Of a DNA stretch of 64,000 bases, positions 1 to 9,781 are shown in pieces. Below the pieces are notes generated by a model that ran no database searches, was not told the origin of the DNA, and was given only the letters and a program-made list of their open reading frames with translations. A program made the translations under genes and the position numbers. How positions within the stretch are numbered: the stretch's first letter is position 1; each line of letters begins with the position of its first letter. This stretch comes from Corynebacterium mucifaciens. GTDB taxonomy: Bacteria; Actinomycetota; Actinomycetes; Mycobacteriales; Mycobacteriaceae. The DNA lies in the NCBI RefSeq assembly GCF_012396315.1, contig NZ_JAAXPF010000004.1, forward strand, positions 124,001-188,000, read 5' to 3'.

Positions 1-535
1 CCGAGTCGAGCGGCGGAACGACCATGAAACCGGCCAGTTCCAAGTGGCGGGCCCCCTCCACGACGTCCACGACAGCCGGGACGTCCTCAGGAGTCGCGCC
101 TCCGCGTGCCGCGTCGCCGTCGTATGACAGCTGCACCATGCACGGGAGTATCTCTGTGGTGCGGTCGCCTCGCTCGAGCGCGAGGCCCATCCCGCGCTCC
201 AATCCGCTGGCCAGCTTCACCGAATCCAGCGAGTGCACCTCCGCCGCCCAGCGGGCTACCGCATTGGCCTTCTTGGTCTGGATCTGCCCGATCATGGCAA
301 TGCCGCAGCGGCCCGCAAGGTGGGATGCCTTGTCGCGCGCCTCCTGCTCGCGGTTCTCCCCCACGAGGTTGAACCCGTGCTCCGCGAGCTCGACGATGCG
401 CTCGACTGGGTGAAACTTTGTCACTGGGAGCAGCTCGACGCTCCCCTCCGCACGGCCAGCCGCCCGCTCGGCATCGTGGATAGCGTGGCGGACGTCAGCG
501 ATGTTCTGTTCAAGGGTGTGGGAAAGATCAGGCAT
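1..535 (-). CDS. yggS: YggS/PROSC-family PLP homeostasis protein (3' end off window)
   Basis: Binds pyridoxal 5'-phosphate without known enzyme activity and buffers cytoplasmic PLP; the gene usually follows ftsZ in Gram-positive dcw clusters. About 178 codons are visible. The N-terminal PLP lysine lies in PVTKFHP (K40), GENR follows at 59-62, and IGQIQTKK is the usual HxIGxxQxxK-type segment. The ATG at 535 lies inside the end of pgeF (8 bp overlap), so translation is probably coupled. The C-terminus, and any sepF beyond it, is outside the window. The family is clear. Confidence 0.9.
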   Translation of the reverse strand, partial: MPDLSHTLEQNIADVRHAIHDAERAAGRAEGSVELLPVTKFHPVERIVELAEHGFNLVGENREQEARDKASHLAGRCGIAMIGQIQTKKANAVARWAAEVHSLDSVKLASGLERGMGLALERGDRTTEILPCMVQLSYDGDAARGGATPEDVPAVVDVVEGARHLELAGFMVVPPLDS

Positions 536-1253
536 GGGGCATCCAAATAACTCCGGCTTGGCGTCCGGTGACGCCGTCTCGGCGGTGGGAGAAGAAATCG
601 TGGTCGGTGATGGTGTCGCGCGGATCTGCGTCGATGTGGGTAACGCCCAGGCTCAGCAGCTGGCGCACCAAGCCCGCGCGCACGTCGATACCGGCGGTGC
701 CCCGCGTCGTTGTCGTGCGGGAGCCGGGCAAATGCTTCTCCACGTCCGCGGCCATGTCCTCCGGAACCTCGTAGGACGCACCCGCGGCGGCAGGGCCCAA
801 GAGCACCTGGATCCGGGCGGGCTGGGCACCCAAATCCAGCATTGCCTGCACTGTGTTTTTCACAATGCCGTTGCGCGCGCCCATCCGCCCGGCATGGGCC
901 ACCCCGATCACGCCGGCGGTGTGGTCCGACAGCAGCACCGGGGTGCAGTCGGCCACCAGCACGCACAGCGCGAGGTCTTTTTCACGCGTCACCAGGGCAT
1001 CGGTGGCTTCCACGGGGACGGCCGAAGGCGCGTCGACACGCGTGACTGTGTTCGTGTGCAGTTGCTCCATCCACACGAAGCGGTCGGCGGGCAACCCGAG
1101 GATGCCCGCCAAGCGCGAGCGGTTCGCGGCGACGTCCTCCGGGTTGTCGCCGACGTGCGTGCCCAGGTTGAAGGAGTCGTAGGGAGCAGCGGAAACCCCG
1201 CCCACACGGGAGGTGAACACCATGCGGACGGGGCGGGTGGAAAGATCTGGCAT
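528..1253 (-). CDS. pgeF: PgeF/YfiH (LACC1, DUF152) family purine nucleoside phosphorylase-like protein
   Basis: Member of the family once called laccase or polyphenol oxidase and now linked to purine nucleoside phosphorolysis; it sits between ftsZ and yggS as in most actinobacteria. The three metal/active-site residues are present: H66 in EQLHTNTV, C103 in VADCTPV and H120 in VAHAGRMG. The last motif departs from the common AHAGWRG, with R-M replacing W-R. Length (241 aa) is normal. The ATG lies 14 bp after the ftsZ stop with only a weak ribosome site, so read-through from ftsZ is likely. Confidence 0.88.
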   Translation of the reverse strand: MPDLSTRPVRMVFTSRVGGVSAAPYDSFNLGTHVGDNPEDVAANRSRLAGILGLPADRFVWMEQLHTNTVTRVDAPSAVPVEATDALVTREKDLALCVLVADCTPVLLSDHTAGVIGVAHAGRMGARNGIVKNTVQAMLDLGAQPARIQVLLGPAAAGASYEVPEDMAADVEKHLPGSRTTTTRGTAGIDVRAGLVRQLLSLGVTHIDADPRDTITDHDFFSHRRDGVTGRQAGVIWMPHA

Positions 1254-1267
1254 GCCAGCCAGCTTAA

Positions 1268-2461
1268 CTAGCGCATGAAGTCCGGCACATCCACATCGTC
1301 GAATCCGCCGTCGAAACCGCCGTCGAAGCCACCGTCACGGCGCTCGCGCGCGTCGCGGTCCCTGTCACGGTCGGTGAACAGGCCGCCGCGGGGGGCCTCG
1401 TAGCGGTGGCGTGCCTGGTACTCATCCTTGGCGGGCTCCGCTTCCACAACTCGGGAGGAGGCCTGCTCGCGCTGCGGCGCCTCGTGCTCCGCGGGCTCGG
1501 CCGGGCGGGCGTTGGCCTTCTCGTCGAAGCCGGTGGCGATGATGGTCACGCGCACCTCGTCGCCCAGGTTGTCGTCGATGATGGTGCCGAAGATGATGTT
1601 GGCGTCCTCGTCCGCCTTCTCTTCCACGATGGATGCGGCATTGTTGACCTCCATCAGGCCCAGGTCGGAACCGCCGGCCACCGAAATGAGCACGCCCTTC
1701 GCGCCCTCCATGGTGGTCTCCAGCAGCGGGGAGTTGATGGCCTGCTCGGTTGCCGTCATCACCCGGTTTTCGCCGCGGGCGGAGCCGACGCCCATGAGCG
1801 CGGAACCAGCGTCCGCCATGACGGAGCGCACGTCGGCGAAGTCCACGTTGATCATGCCCGGGATGGTGATGAGGTTGGTGATGCCCTGGACACCGTTGTA
1901 GAGCACCTCATCCGCGGCGCGGAAGGCTTCCATCATGGAAAGCTCGGCCTCGCCGAGCTGCAGCAGGCGGTCGTTCGGGATGACGATGACGGTGTCGCAG
2001 ACCTCCTTGAGGTTCTCAATGCCCTCCAGCGCCTGGCGGGTGCGGCGTTTGCCCTCGAAGGTGAACGGGCGGGTCACCACACCGATGGTCAGCGCGCCCA
2101 TTTTCTTGGCGATGCCAGCCACGACAGGAGCCGCACCGGTGCCTGTGCCGCCGCCCTCGCCGGCGGTGACGAACACCATGTCGGACCCCTTCAGGGATTC
2201 CTCGATTTCCTGCTTGTGGTCTTCGGCAGACGTCCGCCCAACCTCGGGGTTCGCACCCGCACCGAGGCCGCGGGTGGCCTCGCGTCCGATGTCGAGCTTG
2301 GTGTCGGCATCGGTAAACAGCAGCGCCTGGGAGTCGGTGTTGATGGCAACAAACTCGACGCCCTTCAGGCCTTCCTCGATCATGCGGTTGACGGCGTTGA
2401 CGCCGCCGCCGCCGACTCCGACGACGCGGATCATGGCGAGGTAGTTGGCGGGAGAGGTCAT
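1268..2461 (-). CDS. ftsZ: Cell division GTPase FtsZ
   Basis: Tubulin-like GTPase that forms the division ring. The start chosen is the ATG giving MTSPANYL, which matches corynebacterial FtsZ and has AAAGGCGAG upstream; an in-frame ATG 16 codons earlier is less likely. The 397-aa protein has the N-terminal [12 protein letters not shown] nucleotide loop, the [12 protein letters not shown] tubulin signature near residue 105, NDRLL, the NVDFADVR synergy loop and the C-terminal DVDVPDFMR partner-binding peptide. The linker is Glu/Arg-rich and ends in three DGGF-type repeats. It has its own 133-bp upstream region with a perfect palindrome. Confidence 0.97.
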   Translation of the reverse strand: MTSPANYLAMIRVVGVGGGGVNAVNRMIEEGLKGVEFVAINTDSQALLFTDADTKLDIGREATRGLGAGANPEVGRTSAEDHKQEIEESLKGSDMVFVTAGEGGGTGTGAAPVVAGIAKKMGALTIGVVTRPFTFEGKRRTRQALEGIENLKEVCDTVIVIPNDRLLQLGEAELSMMEAFRAADEVLYNGVQGITNLITIPGMINVDFADVRSVMADAGSALMGVGSARGENRVMTATEQAINSPLLETTMEGAKGVLISVAGGSDLGLMEVNNAASIVEEKADEDANIIFGTIIDDNLGDEVRVTIIATGFDEKANARPAEPAEHEAPQREQASSRVVEAEPAKDEYQARHRYEAPRGGLFTDRDRDRDARERRDGGFDGGFDGGFDDVDVPDFMR

Positions 2462-2551
2462 GGTGGTGGTCTCGCCTTTCACAAGTTGGTTCTGACAGTT
2501 GCTGTCCATCTTGTGCGAAAGCGTGCCGGAATTTGTTTTCTGGGTCGGCGT

Positions 2552-2586
2552 GTCACAACCCTAAACCTTTACTTTAGGGTTGTGAC
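2552..2586. promoter_or_regulatory. 14-bp perfect inverted repeat upstream of ftsZ
   Basis: Arms at 2552-2565 and 2573-2586 are exact reverse complements (core ACAACCCTAAA / TTTAGGGTTGT) around a 7-nt spacer. It lies 91-125 bp before the ftsZ ATG and just after the ftsQ stop. No T-run follows on either strand, so it does not look like a terminator. A GACAC pentamer on the ftsZ strand (2554-2550) overlaps its outer edge; GACAC is the WhiA recognition motif reported at ftsZ promoters in actinobacteria. A dimeric-regulator operator is inferred. Confidence 0.6.
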
Positions 2587-2594
2587 CTGCGCGT

Positions 2595-3242
2595 TTAGCG
2601 CGAGGTGACCAGTTCCGGGTTGGAAATGTTGAATGTTTGTCCCGGCAACTGCAGCACGGTTTCGAGCGCGAGCGCCTTGTTCCGGTCGTCCTCCGCCGCG
2701 CCCCAGACCACCGTGCGCTCGCCATCGAGTTTCAGCACGAAGCTGTGGTTTCCTTCAGTGGTCAGTTCGCGGACCTGCGGGCGCGCTGCATCGGTGATCG
2801 AGGACGCCACCTCGACCGCGTCGCGCATCTGATCCTCGGCGACACCCACGAGCTGCACCGCGCCCACCGGGGGCTGCGCCACAACGAAGTCCTCGCCCTC
2901 GCTGTTGATCAAATGCGGCTCGCCATCTTGGTCAATCCACGCCACGGGGGTGTGCTCCACGACCGTGACGTCCACCGCGTTAGGCCACTGCCGTTTCACG
3001 GTGGCCGATTCCACCCAGGGGTTGCCGGCTACGCGGTGCGCGGCACCGCGCACGTCCACCCGCCCCATCGGGGTGCCCACCTCGATGCCTGAGAGCGACT
3101 CGACCTCCGCAGGGGGCAGATTCACGGAGCCTTCAACGTTGACCGCGTCCACCGGCATCGCGGGGGTAAACGGCAGCGCCGCCACGACAGCCGCGACGAC
3201 CGCGACGCAACCAATGAGGATGGCAATGGCGCGACGCGACAT
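2595..3242 (-). CDS. ftsQ: Divisome protein FtsQ
   Basis: Bitopic membrane protein linking early and late divisome proteins. One N-terminal membrane segment (about residues 5-25) follows a very short basic MSRR tail. A POTRA-type domain follows, opening with VDAVNVEGSVNL and containing NPWVESATVKRQWPNAVDVTVVE, the most conserved FtsQ stretch. At 215 aa it is about the size of other corynebacterial forms. Its ATG follows the murC stop directly (TAGATG), so translation is likely coupled. Confidence 0.93.
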   Translation of the reverse strand: MSRRAIAILIGCVAVVAAVVAALPFTPAMPVDAVNVEGSVNLPPAEVESLSGIEVGTPMGRVDVRGAAHRVAGNPWVESATVKRQWPNAVDVTVVEHTPVAWIDQDGEPHLINSEGEDFVVAQPPVGAVQLVGVAEDQMRDAVEVASSITDAARPQVRELTTEGNHSFVLKLDGERTVVWGAAEDDRNKALALETVLQLPGQTFNISNPELVTSR

Positions 3243-4664
3243 CTACGCCTCCCGCAGGGCGTCGAGGATCTCGTCGGCAAGCAAGGTCACGCTGCCCGCG
3301 CCCATCGTGAGCACGAGGTCGCCGGGCTTCGCCACCGACGCCACGGTGGCCGGCGCCGCGGAGAAGTCCGGTTCCAACCGCACCGGAACCGTCATCTGCT
3401 CGGCGATAATGCGGGAGGTCACCCCCTCCACCGGCGTTTCGCGGGCCCCGTAGATGTCCAGCAGAATGCACTCGTCGCTTAGCGACAGCGCCGCGGCGAA
3501 CTCGGATGCGAACTCACGGGTGCGCGAGTACAGGTGCGGCTGGAAGCACACGATTACCCGGCCGCCCTTGCCTTCGGCTACGACCTTGTCGCGCGCGGCG
3601 GTGAGCACCGCGTCGACCTCTGTGGGGTGGTGCGCGTAGTCGTCGTAGACACGGATGCCGTCGACGTCGCCTTTGAATTCAAAGCGGCGGCGCACGCCGG
3701 TGAATTCGGACAGCCCTTGGGCCAGCTTGGCCGGGTCCGCACCCACGAGCGTGCCCGCCAGCAGGGCGGCGGCGGAGTTGAGCACCATGTGACGGCCCGG
3801 AATGGCCATGGTGTACATCACGTCGCCGGAGACGCGCCCGGTGCGAAGCTCCACCTCGATCACGGCGTGCTCGCCCTCCTGACGCTCGCCGGTGACCACC
3901 GCCCCCGCGGGTATGCGGGGGCGGCGCGCGGCGGCCTCGGCGGTGCCGTACCCGGAGACGGTCAGCCCTCGCTCCATGGCGCGCTCGCCGCACTGCGCGG
4001 CGTTGTCGTCGTCCAAGCACACCACGACGTGCTTGGCGAGGTCGGCGAAGTCGTCGAAAACCTGGAAGTATTTCTCCCTCGTGCCGTAGAAATCGAGGTG
4101 ATCGGGCTCGATGTTGGTGATCACGGCGACATCCGGCGAGTAGCGCAGAAGCGACGCATCCGACTCGTCGGCCTCTGCGACAAACACCTCGCCGCGTCCG
4201 TGGTGGGCATTAGTGCCGGCCCGGTTGAGCTGGCCGCCGATGGCGAACGAGGGGTCCTCCCCCGCAGCCTGCAACGCCACCACCGCCATCGAGGTGGTGG
4301 ACGTCTTACCGTGCGTGCCGGCGAGCAGAAGCTGCGTCGAGCCTTCCATCAGCTCCGCGAGCAGGTCGGAGCGGCGCAGGAGCGGGATGCTCTCGCGCTT
4401 GGCGCGCACGAGCTCCGGGTTGTCCTGCGGGATGGCGGCGAAGCTGGTCACCACAGCGGTGGGCAGCTGACCTGACAGCTCCAGGTTGGCCTCGTCGTGG
4501 CCGAGCGCAATCGTTGCGCCCTTCGCTTTGAGGGCGCGCACTGGGCGGGAATCCTTTGCGTCAGAGCCGGTTACGGTGGCACCGCGGTCAAGCAAGATGT
4601 GCGCGACACCGGACATGCCGGCGCCGCCGATGCCAATGAGGTGGACGCGGGAGAGATCGGTCAT
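3243..4664 (-). CDS. murC: UDP-N-acetylmuramate--L-alanine ligase MurC
   Basis: Adds L-Ala to UDP-MurNAc in the cytoplasm. [21 protein letters not shown] carries the N-terminal Rossmann glycine loop, GTHGKTSTT is the ATP loop, and [10 protein letters not shown] is the usual central Mur ligase motif. The ATG at 4664 overlaps the murG stop by 4 bp (ATGA) and is preceded by GGAAAGGACAG. A much longer upstream extension of this frame only reads antisense-like murG sequence and is rejected. Size is 473 aa, normal. Confidence 0.96.
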   Translation of the reverse strand: MTDLSRVHLIGIGGAGMSGVAHILLDRGATVTGSDAKDSRPVRALKAKGATIALGHDEANLELSGQLPTAVVTSFAAIPQDNPELVRAKRESIPLLRRSDLLAELMEGSTQLLLAGTHGKTSTTSMAVVALQAAGEDPSFAIGGQLNRAGTNAHHGRGEVFVAEADESDASLLRYSPDVAVITNIEPDHLDFYGTREKYFQVFDDFADLAKHVVVCLDDDNAAQCGERAMERGLTVSGYGTAEAAARRPRIPAGAVVTGERQEGEHAVIEVELRTGRVSGDVMYTMAIPGRHMVLNSAAALLAGTLVGADPAKLAQGLSEFTGVRRRFEFKGDVDGIRVYDDYAHHPTEVDAVLTAARDKVVAEGKGGRVIVCFQPHLYSRTREFASEFAAALSLSDECILLDIYGARETPVEGVTSRIIAEQMTVPVRLEPDFSAAPATVASVAKPGDLVLTMGAGSVTLLADEILDALREA

Positions 4665-5743
4665 GTTCTGTCCTTTCCAGCTGCAGCTGCAACACGCCCG
4701 GCGAGGTCCTCGGCCACGCTGCCCGCGCCCGAGTCCTGCAGCGCCGAGCGCATCACCTCGCGGGCCTCCGGGTCGCGCAGCGGCAGCAGCTTCTCGACGA
4801 GCGCTTCGCCGCTCAACGCCGCGTCGTCGATGCGCAGCGCAGCCCCGGTGGCCACGAGGTGGGCGGAGTTCAATCCTTGTTCCCCGTTGCCGTGCGGCAA
4901 GGGGACGTAGATGGCGGGCAGGCCCGCAGCGGAGTTTTCCGCCACCGTCATCGCGCCGGAGCGGCACACCACCACGTCCGCGACGGCGTAGGCCGCCTCC
5001 ATATCGTCGATGTAGGGCACGGCGGTGTAATGCTCGTGTGTGGCGGGCGCGTCGTTCTTCCGGCCGTACGCGTGCACGATCTGGTAGCCCGCGGCGGTGA
5101 GGGGCTCTACCGCGTCGGCAATCGCGGAGTTGATACTCACGGCGCCCTGCGAGCCGCCGGTGACCAAGATGGTGGGCCGCTGCGGGTCAAGCCCCCACAC
5201 GCGCAGTCCGCGCTCGCGCTTTGCGCCGTCCGGGTCCACGCCCACGCCCGGGCGGACGGGCACCCCGACAACGTCGCCCGCCATGCCGGAGTTCGCCACT
5301 GCGTTGAAGCCCGTTCCTCCGAGCTTGACGCCGAGCTTGTTGGCCATGCCAGCCAGCGCGTTGGTTTCCAGTACGAAGAAGGGCAGTCCGAGCGACTTGG
5401 CCGCGAGGTAGGCGGGCGCGGAGACGTATCCGCCCGTGCCGAACACAGCGTCGGCCCCAGCGCGCTGCATGGCCTGCCGGGCCTGGCGCACAGCTCGGTT
5501 CAGTTTGAATGGCACCGCTGCCAGCTTCCACGGCTGCTTGCGCGGGATCGGCACTGGGTCGATGAGTGCGAGCTCGAACCCGCGGGCAGGCACGATGGTG
5601 GTCTCCAACCCGCGCTCGGTACCCAAGGCCACAACGTTGGCCCCGTAGGCGTCGCGAAGCACCTCTGCCACGGCCAGCGCGGGTTCGATGTGGCCCGCGG
5701 TGCCGCCGCCTGCGACGACGACGCTGAAATTCTCGGTAGTCAT
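4661..5743 (-). CDS. murG: UDP-GlcNAc:lipid I N-acetylglucosaminyltransferase MurG
   Basis: Converts lipid I to lipid II at the inner face of the membrane. GT-B fold: [14 protein letters not shown] near the N-terminus is the acceptor-side glycine-rich loop, GGSQGA is the second glycine loop, and the C-terminal domain contains [10 protein letters not shown] and [10 protein letters not shown]. The ATG at 5743 has GGAGAG about 6 nt upstream and lies 7 bp after the ftsW stop. The protein is 360 aa. The family is certain. Confidence 0.96.
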   Translation of the reverse strand: MTTENFSVVVAGGGTAGHIEPALAVAEVLRDAYGANVVALGTERGLETTIVPARGFELALIDPVPIPRKQPWKLAAVPFKLNRAVRQARQAMQRAGADAVFGTGGYVSAPAYLAAKSLGLPFFVLETNALAGMANKLGVKLGGTGFNAVANSGMAGDVVGVPVRPGVGVDPDGAKRERGLRVWGLDPQRPTILVTGGSQGAVSINSAIADAVEPLTAAGYQIVHAYGRKNDAPATHEHYTAVPYIDDMEAAYAVADVVVCRSGAMTVAENSAAGLPAIYVPLPHGNGEQGLNSAHLVATGAALRIDDAALSGEALVEKLLPLRDPEAREVMRSALQDSGAGSVAEDLAGRVAAAAGKDRT

Positions 5744-5750
5744 TGCTCTC

Positions 5751-7175
5751 CTAGTGTCGCGGCGTGGGTCTGTGCGGCTGACCATGGTAGCCACGCGCCG
5801 ACTGCGTCACCGGGGTGCCGTAGCGCTTCCGGCGGGGCGCGGGGGTGGCGGCTGGGTGCCGCTGCTTCGGCGCCCGCGGCTCCCCGATGCACAGGATGCG
5901 GTCGAACATGGGGCGGCCGTAGTTCTGCATGGACGACACGGCGTCCGGCTCGTGGCGTGCGACCGACGCCAGCACGCCCATCGCGCCGAGGGTGAACACC
6001 GCCGAGGAGCCGCCGGCAGACAGCATCGGGAGCTGGATGCCGGTGACCGGAAGGAGCCCGATGACGTACGCCATGTTGATGAAGGCCTGGGACACGACCG
6101 CCGCGGTCAGCGACGCGGCCATGAGGGTCTGGTACTGCGTCTGCGCACGGCGCGCCGTGCGCATGCCGAAGTAGCCCAGAAGCGCGAAGAGGAGGATCAC
6201 CAGGGCACCACCCCACAGGCCCAGCTCTTCCCCGATGACGGCGAAGATGAAGTCGTTGCGCGCCTCCGGCAGGTAGAACCATTTGGCGCGGGATTGGCCG
6301 AGGCCCACGCCGAAGATGTGCCCGTCCGCCAGCGATAAGAAACCCTGGTGGGATTGGAAGGCGACGCCCTTGGCGTCGTCGAAATGGCCATGCAGGGCGT
6401 CGAAGTACACGTGGAAGCGGTCCGAGCGGAAGCTGCCGGACAAAAAGATCGCCACAAGCGCGATGAAGCCGGAGGCGATTACCACGCCGACGGCTTTCAG
6501 GGACACGCCCGCAAACAGGAGGATGAAGGCGACCACGACGGCAAGCGACAAGGCCATGCCCATGTCCCCCTGCATGGCGATCAGCGTGACGCACACGAGG
6601 GAAACCATAATGAATGCGGCGAAGCCGTTGTCTGCCTTGAGCAGCCGTCGCGGATCCTTGTTGGCCAAAATTTTCGCGCCCCACATGGCGATTGCGACGC
6701 GGGCGAACTCGGAGGGCTGCACGCGTATCGGGCCGGCGACGAGCCAGGATTGCGAGCCCACCTCTTCGCGGCCTGTGCCCAGCGGAGTGAGCACGGCAAC
6801 CAGCAAGACGACGGCCACAACCATCAGCCAGTTGGACAGGTTGCGCAGTCGCTCGGGCGGAGTTTGCAACGCGGCCCAGAAGGCGCCGAGCCCCAGAAAG
6901 ACCATAAAGCACTGGCGAGCGGCCTGCGCCCACACACTGGCGCTGGCGGCGAATGAGGTGGCCATGGACGAGCTCATCACCATTACCACGCCGAGACCGG
7001 CGAGGAATAGCACGATGCTGCGGATCATCGTGTAGTCGATCAGCGGGCGGGCATCGAGCGCGCTTCGGATGCGCCTAACAGCTGCGCTGAGCTTCGACTC
7101 AGGAGCGGGCGCCGCTTGCGTGCGCGGCGCGCCCGGCCGTTGTGCGCGTGCCCGTTGTGCGCGTGGAACCGTCAT
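5751..7175 (-). CDS. ftsW: SEDS peptidoglycan polymerase FtsW
   Basis: Multi-pass SEDS glycosyltransferase that polymerises lipid II at the septum with FtsI. About ten membrane segments start near residue 50 after a basic, Pro/Ala-rich cytoplasmic tail. The SEDS signature IRVQPSEFARVAIAMW is present, as are GQSRAKWFYLPEARNDFIFAVIGEELG and the late LPVTGIQLPMLSAGGSS motif. A 65-aa basic C-terminal tail follows. ATG at 7175 has AAAGGGCAG upstream. A 62-bp gap separates it from murD. Confidence 0.95.
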   Translation of the reverse strand: MTVPRAQRARAQRPGAPRTQAAPAPESKLSAAVRRIRSALDARPLIDYTMIRSIVLFLAGLGVVMVMSSSMATSFAASASVWAQAARQCFMVFLGLGAFWAALQTPPERLRNLSNWLMVVAVVLLVAVLTPLGTGREEVGSQSWLVAGPIRVQPSEFARVAIAMWGAKILANKDPRRLLKADNGFAAFIMVSLVCVTLIAMQGDMGMALSLAVVVAFILLFAGVSLKAVGVVIASGFIALVAIFLSGSFRSDRFHVYFDALHGHFDDAKGVAFQSHQGFLSLADGHIFGVGLGQSRAKWFYLPEARNDFIFAVIGEELGLWGGALVILLFALLGYFGMRTARRAQTQYQTLMAASLTAAVVSQAFINMAYVIGLLPVTGIQLPMLSAGGSSAVFTLGAMGVLASVARHEPDAVSSMQNYGRPMFDRILCIGEPRAPKQRHPAATPAPRRKRYGTPVTQSARGYHGQPHRPTPRH

Positions 7176-7237
7176 GCTGCCCTTTCGATCCGGAGCGTCG
7201 ATTGCATCCGCGAGAATATCTCAACCTCTAGTTGAGC

Positions 7238-8641
7238 TTACTTGTTGTCCGGGTACCAGTGTCGCATCGCGGCTGCGGCAAACGCGTCGCCACGCGCCGA
7301 CATACCGGAAAACATGTCAAGGCTGGCGGCGGCCGGTGCGAGCAGCACCGTGTCACCAGATCGCGCCTGGGTAGCCGCCCACGCCACGACCTCGTCCATG
7401 GCCTCGTCCGGGTCACTTGCATCGGAGACGAACACCGGCACGCCCGGGGCGTACTGCTCGACGGCGGCGCGGATGAGCTCGCGATCCGACCCCAGAAGCG
7501 CAACCGCACGGAGCTGTCCTGCGTGGTCCTTCACCACGTCGTCGACGGATGCCCCCTTGAGCTGACCTCCCGCCACCCACACCACGGGGCCAGCCCCTGT
7601 CAGCGCGGAATCGGCGGCATGCGGGTTGGTTGCCTTGGAATTGTCCACCCAGTCAACACCGCAAGCGGAGTGCACGACTGAGCCCCGGTGCCCCTCAACC
7701 TGGTAGGCATCCAGTGCCCGCTGGATGTGCTCGGGGGTCGCCCCCTGCGTCAGCGCCACCGCGGTAGCCGCGAGCGCATCGAGCACCCCCGCCGCACCCG
7801 CGGGCTCAATGCCGTCTGCGCTGGCGATGTCTACCGTCGTCCCGTCCAGCTTGGCGACGATGCGTCCGCCCGAAACGCCGACCTGACCATTCTCGGGTTC
7901 GGACAGCGTAAACCCGATGATGTCGGTGCGTCCGGTCTCTGCGGCGAGGCGGGCGACCTCCGCGTCGTCGATGCCCACCACCGCAACCGATGCCTTGAGC
8001 ACCTTCGCCTTTGCCGCGGCGTATTCGGCGAAGCTTCCGTGCCAGTCGATGTGGTCGGCGGCGAGATTGAGCAGCACGCCGGCGTCGGGCATGAGGGCGC
8101 TCGACCAGTGCAGCTGGAAACTCGACAGTTCCGCCACCAGCACATCCAGCCGCTCCGGCGAGAGCATCGCCTCCCCCACCGCGACTCCGATATTGCCGCA
8201 CGCGCCTGCGCGCAGCCCCGTGTCCCTGCTGGCTTCATCCATCATCTGCGCCAACATGCCGGTCGTGGTGGTCTTGCCGTTCGTACCGGTGACCACCAGC
8301 CAGGTGCGCGGCGGGCCGAACACGGCCGCGCGGTCGAGTCGGAAGCACAGCTCCACGTCGCCGATGACTTCGACGCCGGCCGCCATCGCGTCGACAAGCA
8401 AGGGCGCGTCCGGGCGCCACCCTGGGGACGTGACGACGAGGCCCACCTGGCCGAAGCGCGCGCGGGCCTCGTCGCCCGTGCAGGTGTCATAGCCGTTGGC
8501 TGCGGCGTTACCGCGGCGCTCAGCACTGTCATCGACCACCGTGAACCGGACCCCGGCGCGCTGCAGCAGCTGCGCGGCGCCAAGGCCGGACACACCGGCG
8601 CCGGCAACGAGCGTGTACTCGGGGAGGATAGGGGCCGTCAT
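7238..8641 (-). CDS. murD: UDP-N-acetylmuramoylalanine--D-glutamate ligase MurD
   Basis: Adds D-Glu to UDP-MurNAc-L-Ala. [19 protein letters not shown] is the UDP-binding Rossmann loop and [11 protein letters not shown] the ATP loop; [12 protein letters not shown] and [15 protein letters not shown] match MurD-specific blocks. I chose the ATG at 8641 because it overlaps the mraY stop (ATGA); an in-frame ATG nine codons upstream inside mraY is possible. 467 aa. Confidence 0.94.
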   Translation of the reverse strand: MTAPILPEYTLVAGAGVSGLGAAQLLQRAGVRFTVVDDSAERRGNAAANGYDTCTGDEARARFGQVGLVVTSPGWRPDAPLLVDAMAAGVEVIGDVELCFRLDRAAVFGPPRTWLVVTGTNGKTTTTGMLAQMMDEASRDTGLRAGACGNIGVAVGEAMLSPERLDVLVAELSSFQLHWSSALMPDAGVLLNLAADHIDWHGSFAEYAAAKAKVLKASVAVVGIDDAEVARLAAETGRTDIIGFTLSEPENGQVGVSGGRIVAKLDGTTVDIASADGIEPAGAAGVLDALAATAVALTQGATPEHIQRALDAYQVEGHRGSVVHSACGVDWVDNSKATNPHAADSALTGAGPVVWVAGGQLKGASVDDVVKDHAGQLRAVALLGSDRELIRAAVEQYAPGVPVFVSDASDPDEAMDEVVAWAATQARSGDTVLLAPAAASLDMFSGMSARGDAFAAAAMRHWYPDNK

Positions 8642-9744
8642 AGGTTTGCCCCGTTCTGGGACAGCCATTCACCGTAGAAGACCGCCAGGCCCAGCATGAC
8701 CGCCATCGCGGAGATAATCCAGAACCTGACAACCACCGCGGTCTCCGGCCAGCCGCCGTTTTCAAAGTGGTGGTGGAACGGCGCCATGCGGAACACGCGC
8801 TTACCGGTGGACTTGAACGACGCCACCTGGATGACCACGGACGCGGCCTCGAGGACGAACAGCGCGCCGATGATGACCATTAGCAACTCGGTACGCGAGC
8901 CCACGGACAAACCGGCGACCAAGCCGCCAAGGGCGAGCGAGCCGGTGTCGCCCATGAAGATCTTCGCCGGGGCGGCGTTCCACCACAGGAAGCCGACGCA
9001 GGCGCCGAAGCCGGACGCGGCCAAGATAGCCAGATCGAGCGGGTCGCGAACGTTGTAGCAGCCGGTGGTGGCCACCGCGTCGCAGGAGTTGCGGAACTGC
9101 CAGAACGTGATGCCCACGTACGCCGCCATCACCAGCGCGGTGGTGCCGGCGGCCAGGCCGTCCAACCCGTCGGTGAGGTTCACGGCGTTGGACCACGCCG
9201 CGAGCAGGAGGTAGATGAAGATGAGGAAGAAGATCGTGCCGATCACCCCGCCGCCGAGGGTGAGGTTCATCGTTTCGATGTCGCGCACGGAGCTCAAGAA
9301 CTGTGAGCCCGGGGTCAGCCCGTTTTCGTCCGGGAAGCGGAGAATCAAGATGCCGAAGACGAGCGCGATAGCTAGTTGCGCCACGAGCTTGGCGGTCTTG
9401 TTCAGGCCCAAGTTGCGGTGCATGAACAGCTTGATGCCGTCGTCGGCGAACCCGACGAGGCCGAGCGACAGCGTGAGAAACAGCACGATCAAGCCGGTCG
9501 CCGTGAATGCTGTGTGACCGGTCAGCACCGCTGCGAGGCTACCGCCCAAGTACCCCAAGGTGATGCCAGCAAGGATGGCCAGACCGCCCATCGTGGGGGT
9601 GCCGCGCTTGCGCGCGTGCGAGGCCGGGCCGTCTTCACGGATCTCCTGCCCCATGGCCCTGCGGTTGAAGTACCGGATAAGCGTGGGGGTGAGAAAGATC
9701 GAAACCAGGAAGCTGATAATCCCGGCGCAGATAACTTGAACCAT
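8638..9744 (-). CDS. mraY: Phospho-MurNAc-pentapeptide transferase MraY
   Basis: Transfers phospho-MurNAc-pentapeptide to undecaprenyl phosphate, forming lipid I. The protein has about ten membrane segments. [19 protein letters not shown] (catalytic Asp block), [12 protein letters not shown] and the cytoplasmic MAPFHHHFE metal-binding loop are all present. [12 protein letters not shown] is the expected start; the longer upstream frame is antisense to murF and rejected. 368 aa. It is separated from murF by 37 bp and overlaps murD by 4 bp. Confidence 0.96.
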   Translation of the reverse strand: MVQVICAGIISFLVSIFLTPTLIRYFNRRAMGQEIREDGPASHARKRGTPTMGGLAILAGITLGYLGGSLAAVLTGHTAFTATGLIVLFLTLSLGLVGFADDGIKLFMHRNLGLNKTAKLVAQLAIALVFGILILRFPDENGLTPGSQFLSSVRDIETMNLTLGGGVIGTIFFLIFIYLLLAAWSNAVNLTDGLDGLAAGTTALVMAAYVGITFWQFRNSCDAVATTGCYNVRDPLDLAILAASGFGACVGFLWWNAAPAKIFMGDTGSLALGGLVAGLSVGSRTELLMVIIGALFVLEAASVVIQVASFKSTGKRVFRMAPFHHHFENGGWPETAVVVRFWIISAMAVMLGLAVFYGEWLSQNGANL

Positions 9745-9781
9745 GGGTATGCGTGCCTTGCTATGTTCTCTTGTCGCGTGT

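Noticed and set aside
1406..2608. 400-aa plus-strand ORF opposite ftsZ
   Set aside because: Shadow of ftsZ; the product is rich in His/Gly/Asp with no recognisable domain.
4665..4967. N-terminal extension of murC
   Set aside because: It reads through murG in another frame; the ATGA overlap with a ribosome site marks the true start.
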